64,000 nt of DNA, taken from Polyodon spathula. Lineage: Eukaryota > Chordata > Actinopteri > Acipenseriformes > Polyodontidae. The notes below the pieces were generated by a model. That model made no database searches. It was not told the origin of the DNA and saw nothing but the letters and a program-made list of their open reading frames with translations. Both the position numbers and the translations under genes were made by a program. Position 1 is the stretch's first letter, and each line of letters opens with the position of its first letter. Positions 57,935-64,000 of the stretch are shown here, one piece after another. The stretch spans positions 43,312,226 through 43,376,225 of the forward strand of contig NC_054534.1 in NCBI RefSeq assembly GCF_017654505.1, written 5' to 3'.

Positions 57935-58002
<68 letters not shown>
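57892..58002. repeat. (AT)n then (GATA)n microsatellite
   Basis: About 19 AT units followed by about 18 GATA units, running directly into the end of a Tc1 remnant. Confidence 0.95.
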
Positions 58003-58827
<825 letters not shown>

Positions 58828-58879
58828 CTAGTTTTTTCCATTTGTGAGAGAAAACTATGAGTTGTAGTTCAGACACAAC

Positions 58880-60540
58880 TACAAAAGCATTTAAATATCA
58901 GTGACGAGAAGGAAATATCTTTTTTCTATTTTGAATAAACTAGTAAATTCTATGTGTAATCCTTCTGCTGCCACAGGCTCTTGCAATGACTTCATTGACT
59001 ATTTCCATAATAAAAGTATAAACATCAGAAATCAAATTTCACCGATATGTTTGGTGATAAAAGACTTAATCCCAGTAGAACCTACTAGACCTATTCTGGT
59101 TATTTTTTTATTCCTTCTCTCCAGTGACCTTAATAGGTTTAAATGATATAGTCATGCATATAAACCTACTACCTGAATTTTTGATCCTATTCCAACTAAA
59201 TTATTGAAAAAAATATTTCTTCTCTTAATACCTATATTCTTAATTTTATTAATGGTTCACTTTCTTCTGGGTTTGTTCCATCGGCTCTTAAAGTCGCTGT
59301 CATAAAGCCAATGATCGAGAAACATAAACAATTCTGCTTAATTATTGGCTTATTTCTAATCTTCCTTTTCTTGCAAAGATATTAGAAAGGGTAGTTGCAG
59401 ATCAACTGCATCAATTTTTGACACAAAACAACATCTATGAAAAACATCAGTCTGGTTTTCGCCATGCACACAGTACTGAGACAGCTCCTGTTATTAATTG
59501 AGTATTAAATTATCTATTAATTGGCACTGGGTCTGGTTATTTATCAGTTTTAATTTTATTAGACTGAAGTGCTGCTTTTCATATCGTGGATCACTCTATC
59601 TTAATCAATCACCTGCAAAATTTACTGGGTTTATCTGGAGTTGTATTATCATGGTTCAAGTCTTATCTTTCTGATAGGTCTCAATTTGTTTTAATTGGGA
59701 ATGGAAAATCTGCATTGTCTGAATTAGTTTGTGGGTTTCCACAGGGCTCTATTGTAGATCCTTTATTATTTTCCATTTATATGCTTCCTCTGGGAGATAT
59801 TATAAGCAAACATTGAGTAAATTCCCATTTTTATGCAAATGACACCCAGCTGTATTTGTCTCTAAAACCTGGTGATGCCTCTTTTGGGTATAATATAGTA
59901 TCTTGTCTTACTGACATTAAGGGTTGGATGTCCCAAAATTTTCTTCTACCTAGAAATGAGAAATTTAGGTGTGATCTTCGACCCTACTCTTTTATTTGAG
60001 AAGCATATCAAAAAGATTACAAAATCGTCTTTTTATCATTTGAGAAATATTGCAAAACTTAGACCTATAATCTCTACATCTGACGCTGATAGACTAGTAC
60101 ATGCCTTTGTATCCTCCAAAATTGATTATTGTAATGTGTTATTTTCTGGTATCCCAAAATGTTTATTGTCTCGTTTGCAACTGGTTCAAAATGCTGCTGC
60201 TAGAATCTTGACTAAAACCAGAAAAAGGGCACATATCACCCCAGTGTTGACTTCTTTGCATTGGCTTTCTGTACATTTTAGAGTACAATTTTAAAATACT
60301 GTTATTAACTTATAAGGCCCTAAATAACTTAGCACCAACTGCTTACCCTGTATATCCGCAATCGTAATCTTACATCCCCAAATATGGGTTTGCTGATAAT
60401 CCCTAAAATAAAATATGTTAAATGGAGAGGAAGAGTTTTTTTTTTTTTTTATAAATTTGCCTTTTTTTTGACCTGTGAAGTGCTTTGAGATAGACCTGTA
60501 TGAACGGTATATAAATAAACTTTGATTTGATTTGACTTTG
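58880..60540 (+). pseudogene. L2-type LINE with reverse transcriptase
   Basis: L2 LINEs copy themselves by target-primed reverse transcription. In order: SGSCNDFIDYFHNKSINIRN-like leader (58950-59020), KVAVIKPMIEKH (about 59290), HQSGFRHAHSTETA-like (59450-59490), then the frame 59586-59816 with DHSILINHLQNLLGLSGVVL, SWFKSYLSDRSQ and GFPQGSIVDPLLFSIYMLPL. The catalytic YADD is YAND here (about 59830). A gap of coding sequence is missing near 59945. The frame 59956-60294 has MRNLGVIFDPTLLFEKHIKK and DYCNVLFSGIP. The tail at 60470-60535 ends in TTTGATTTGATTT repeats. Dead by mutation of the catalytic Asp, stops and deletion. Confidence 0.9.
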
Positions 60541-60626
60541 AAACTGCAGTGATCACTTCTGTGTCCTATTGTTCATTAATAAAAAATATTCCAAGAGATA
60601 TATTTACAGTAACGAAACACACTAAA

Positions 60627-60726
<100 letters not shown>

Positions 60727-60729
60727 CAT

Positions 60730-61650
60730 ACAAACAATTTCAGACAGTTATGACCATGATTTATTATGAAACAATCATCAAACATAAATAATTCAATTGC
60801 ATATAACACATTAGTGCATAAACAGTTTTGCGATAAGAAAAACAAAAGTGTTTATTATTGTGTATTAGTAGAAGCGTTAGACATAATACTTATAGTAATG
60901 CAATGAGCAATAACAAAAAATAACTGGAACTCTGAACTTTACACCTTACTCTTAAATTATGTGTCTTCTGATTATTCTTCAAGCTTCTTTCTTCTTTATT
61001 TGACACTACAAACACGCAGCAGAAAAGATTTGAATTAGTTTGGAGGGTACTTTTATAAACTGACTACTACCAATTACGGCTGCGATTCCAGCCCAATGAC
61101 AGCTGCCAGAACCGGCCCAATGTCAACTTGTATTACCGATTAGGAAGTGGCCCAATGGAGACAGCCCGGAGCCCAACCAGTGTAGCTTTGAATTCTAAAT
61201 GTCAATCCAAAATGAAATAGGACCTACACAGGGATGATGACACCAGATTCGGTTTAGTAAAACCTGTTTAAATTGACACCTGCATAAATTAATCTGGAAA
61301 TCTAATAAATCAGTTTTCTTTGTTTTAAACCTCTGCAAGCCAACAAACCAAATGTGTAAATTGATGAAACATTTTAGCCACCCACACTCTCACTTTTGAC
61401 AGGCTTTTTTGTATATAATTTGTTATATCTGAAGGGCCTTTGAATGCATACAAGACATTCTATCATAAGTTAACTGAAAAAGAACACCATTTACTTACAT
61501 TAATACATAAAATCACTGAACAAGGAAACAAATATTCATGTTTACTTTATTAAATACAATGGAATAAGAGCACTACAAAATGTATATATGTACAGTCATA
61601 CACAACAGATGCAAATTCATTTGTTCTTGAAATAGCTTCTGATTTGCTAG
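60730..61650. other. No feature recognised
   Basis: Mixed sequence; 'gcccaatgacagctgcca', 'ggcccaatgtcaac' and 'ggcccaatggagac' words recur at 61090-61160, otherwise nothing structured. Confidence 0.35.
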
Positions 61651-61653
61651 AGC

Positions 61654-61980
61654 CTATATGCTGTTACATTTCTCTAGCTTTGCGTCCTCCTGCTCTCTAG
61701 CAGTATTCCATCCTTGTGTCAACTGGGTATCTGGCACATGTGTACTTGTTTGAGGCATGTAAGTGTGGTCTTGTCTCATTTGGCTCCCACTCAGACTTCT
61801 CCCACGCAAGGGTTGACTTGATGTGCCTTCAACAGATGATACCATGCCACACGCATCTTCATCTACAGAGATCTGCACTCGGGGAGGTAGTGTTGGAGCT
61901 TTTGGTGGGGCTGGGAGAATATTTCTCTCTTTCCTTAAACCAGCAGTAATCGAATCTTTATCCGATTCGCTGCTTGACAT
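61654..61980 (-). CDS. Orphan 108-codon frame
   Basis: The frame starts MSSSESDKDSITAGLRKERN with an acidic serine-rich N-terminus, continues with a proline-rich LPAPPKAPTLPPRVQISVDE segment, and ends in a charged tail. Directly before the ATG (minus strand) is 'catctttgtttag', which could be a splice acceptor 3 bp upstream of the start. I recognise no domain. It could be an accessory ORF of a DNA transposon, a terminal exon of a host gene or chance; composition is somewhat more coding-like than surrounding frames. Confidence 0.25.
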   Translation of the reverse strand: MSSSESDKDSITAGLRKERNILPAPPKAPTLPPRVQISVDEDACGMVSSVEGTSSQPLRGRSLSGSQMRQDHTYMPQTSTHVPDTQLTQGWNTAREQEDAKLEKCNSI

Positions 61981-61984
61981 TCTC

Positions 61985-63095
61985 TAAACAAAGATGCAGG
62001 AGTAGCAGTTTTATAGCAACATGACTACCATAATTAACATAATGTACACAACATATCAAAGTACATGTGCAAACTAGAGACATTCTCAGTAGAGCACACA
62101 TCACCACCCTGCCTGTATGAAATCTGATTTGGTGGACTCCTCTAGCAGTGTTCATCTTGTCTCTTTCAAATGAGTCAGCCTGGGGAAGCTGCACACTTAA
62201 TTTACTGGGGTTTTCATGGACTCTTCACAGTGTCACTTTTCTGCTTTGCACATTCCAGACTGTTAATACATATATAGAGAGGTAACATGTTTACAGACCA
62301 CTGTTTCTCTCTACTTTGATGTACATCCACCAAATTTCACCGTGTCCTCCTTGGCAATGGTATGACCTTTCCAACACTTGCTTAAAAACTTGCTTATGTA
62401 CCAACAGTACAATACTTATAAGAGTCCATGTTGTCTGCAGGTATCAGAAAAATAAAACCTAATCCTACAAATGTACATCTCTTTCTCCTCTTATATACCG
62501 GCATAGCATTGTCATGAGCGTCAGTTTGTAAGTCTGAGGTAACTTCCGCCCTCGAAAGCTTCTGACAAGCAAAGTCATGTCACTGTAGTCTAAAACACAA
62601 ATCATCATTATACACAAGACTGTTGGTGCATGAACATTTTCTTGTCAAAACAGCAAAAACTGTGATCCCTAACAGTGGAAATAGACTATGACAGTGAATA
62701 TGGGGAAAGCACTATATCTCAAATTATTGCCCCAAAATTTCTGACAAGTTACTACCGCCATAACGGTTCATTTGGTGTCTATAGTTTAAAACAGCTTCGA
62801 TATGAAAAAATTAAAAACAAACAATCGGTTATTTATGAACATCATAGAGCACTGTATATACATTGAAAATTAAACTTTTCTTTTTTTTTAAAAGAGCATA
62901 TATACATAAATATGAAAAACTATAATAAAATAACCATTACACAATAAACTACTGTGTAAACAGGTGTACAGAGCTGTATGCCCATACAAAATTATAAAAC
63001 ATAAATAACTAGTTAGCATAAAACAAAAATGTAACATAACTTATGCAACATGAATGCGCTATGAGGGAAACAGAGTTCAAAGACATATCTATTAC
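61985..63095. other. No feature recognised
   Basis: AT-rich. A possible upstream exon for the 108-codon frame (62100-62190, minus) is open but not recognisable. Confidence 0.3.
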
Positions 63096-63101
63096 AGCTG
63101 T

Positions 63102-63675
63102 CTACTTATTACAATCCATACAGAAAATACACTTTTCAACTTTACCAGTGTATGTACCACAGACTGCCTTTTCACAACGGGCGCAGTCATCCCAAGTTTT
63201 TTTTTCTGCTGCATTTAACAACCTGGCACTGTCTTTTCTTCCATGTGCCAGTGGGCGCAGCCTTGGGGCACTGGAACTATGTGTGCTGGGGGTGTGGCAG
63301 TACCACCTTGGCTTTGCATGGATTCTATCATATACAGGGGTTACAGTTTTGTTCAATGGCTTTCAATCATTCCAGTGCCACTGGGCGCAGTGCTGAAGGT
63401 TGAGGGGCATTTGCAAGCCGGCTTGCACATCTATGATCAAAATGTTTCTGCCATAGCTCCGGGACTAGCTGGAAAATGAAGTCCCTCCAGGAGATTGTGT
63501 TCCCGGTGCACTCCTTGTACAAAACAAAAGCCATGTTCAAAACATTATCAAAAAATAGCCACAGGCCATCTGTGAAAACCACCTTTGTCAGAATACTGCC
63601 GTGCCATTTGATCAAGTATATCCACACCATACTTTGTTGCATTCTAAAATGCAACACAGTCTCTGACTTTCATTT
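63102..63675 (-). pseudogene. piggyBac-type transposase, C-terminal remnant 2
   Basis: On the minus strand, a frame near 63670-63580 reads NATKYGVDILDQMARQYSDK, shifting to NVLNMAFVLYKECTGNTISW in the frame 63367-63657 and then to KKTWDDCARCEKAVCGTYTG and KVEKCIFCMDCNK in the frame 63102-63356. The cysteines form the C-terminal cross-brace zinc domain of piggyBac transposases (C..C....CG...........C..C). The same part of the protein survives in the remnant at 13235-13690, but the two differ in sequence. Confidence 0.75.
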
Positions 63676-63714
63676 AGCATCAGTCTTGTTGGTCACTGAT
63701 CTGTGCAGAGAGCT

Positions 63715-63783
<69 letters not shown>
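63715..63783. repeat. (AAT)n microsatellite
   Basis: About 23 AAT units, about 40 bp from the piggyBac remnant. Confidence 0.95.
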
Positions 63784-63785
<2 letters not shown>

Positions 63786-63827
63786 ATGATGTGTAGAATG
63801 ACTTTCATCATTGTTTCAAGCACACAA

Positions 63828-63905
63828 AATTTATTTTTTTTTAATTATTTTTTTTTTTTTAAAAAAAATTTTTTTTTTTTATTTTTTATTTTTTTTTTTT
63901 TATTT
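63828..63905. repeat. T-rich low-complexity tract
   Basis: Several long T-runs with one A-run (63861-63868) between them. Confidence 0.85.
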
Positions 63906-64000
63906 TGGTTTTTCATATTATTCGACTAAAGGCCTTTCATAATTACTTTTACTGTATTACAAAGGCCAGACTAAATTGTCAGCTATATTTTATTGATTTC

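Overview
The window looks like non-coding, repeat-rich nuclear DNA from a vertebrate, most likely a ray-finned fish. The reasons are several Tc1/mariner families, L2-type LINEs with a matching tRNA-derived SINE, a DIRS retroelement, Ty3/gypsy pieces with an unusual domain order, hAT, piggyBac and pogo remnants, long (AT)n arrays and no bacterial-style gene arrangement. A sturgeon or paddlefish-type genome is my guess from the style of the LTR families, and that is inference only. I found no host gene, no tRNA or rRNA gene and no CRISPR array. Nearly every recognisable open frame belongs to a mobile element, usually broken by stops and frameshifts.

Layout. 0.4-2.1 kb: a decayed hAT (BED-finger) transposon, then a piece of LTR element with a CCHC zinc-knuckle reading frame. 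2.3-5.8 kb: two L2-type LINE 3' ends, a Ty3/gypsy fragment and a tRNA-derived SINE. 5.8-15 kb: mostly anonymous AT-rich sequence with a Tc1-type MITE, microsatellites and a piggyBac C-terminal remnant. 15-19.5 kb: a second gypsy fragment, a nearly intact Tc1 transposon (one nonsense codon) and a second hAT transposase. 22.2-28.9 kb: a cluster of related LTR-like units, a third gypsy fragment, a 1.7-kb inverted-repeat element with subterminal 16-bp repeats, and a DIRS gag piece. 29-38 kb: anonymous sequence, one MITE and three further LTR candidates. 38-42.5 kb: a pogo/Tigger fragment and a decayed DIRS element interrupted by a solo LTR with a near-perfect target duplication. 42.7-46.8 kb: a LINE remnant, a 0.8-kb piggyBac deletion derivative and an LTR-type unit holding a proline-rich reading frame. 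47.6-52 kb: anonymous. 52-60.6 kb: two L2-type LINEs, one opened by nested insertions and by a foldback MITE, plus two Tc1 remnants, another LTR and long microsatellites. 60.7-64 kb: anonymous sequence, an orphan 108-codon frame and a second piggyBac C-terminus.

The most informative signals are three gypsy fragments that all place integrase before reverse transcriptase/RNase H (the Gmr1-type order), the 25.8-27.5 kb inverted-repeat element, the TTAA-flanked piggyBac derivative whose paralogous empty site lies 2.2 kb away, and datable nested insertions. Coordinates of decayed elements are read by eye and may be off by tens of bases.
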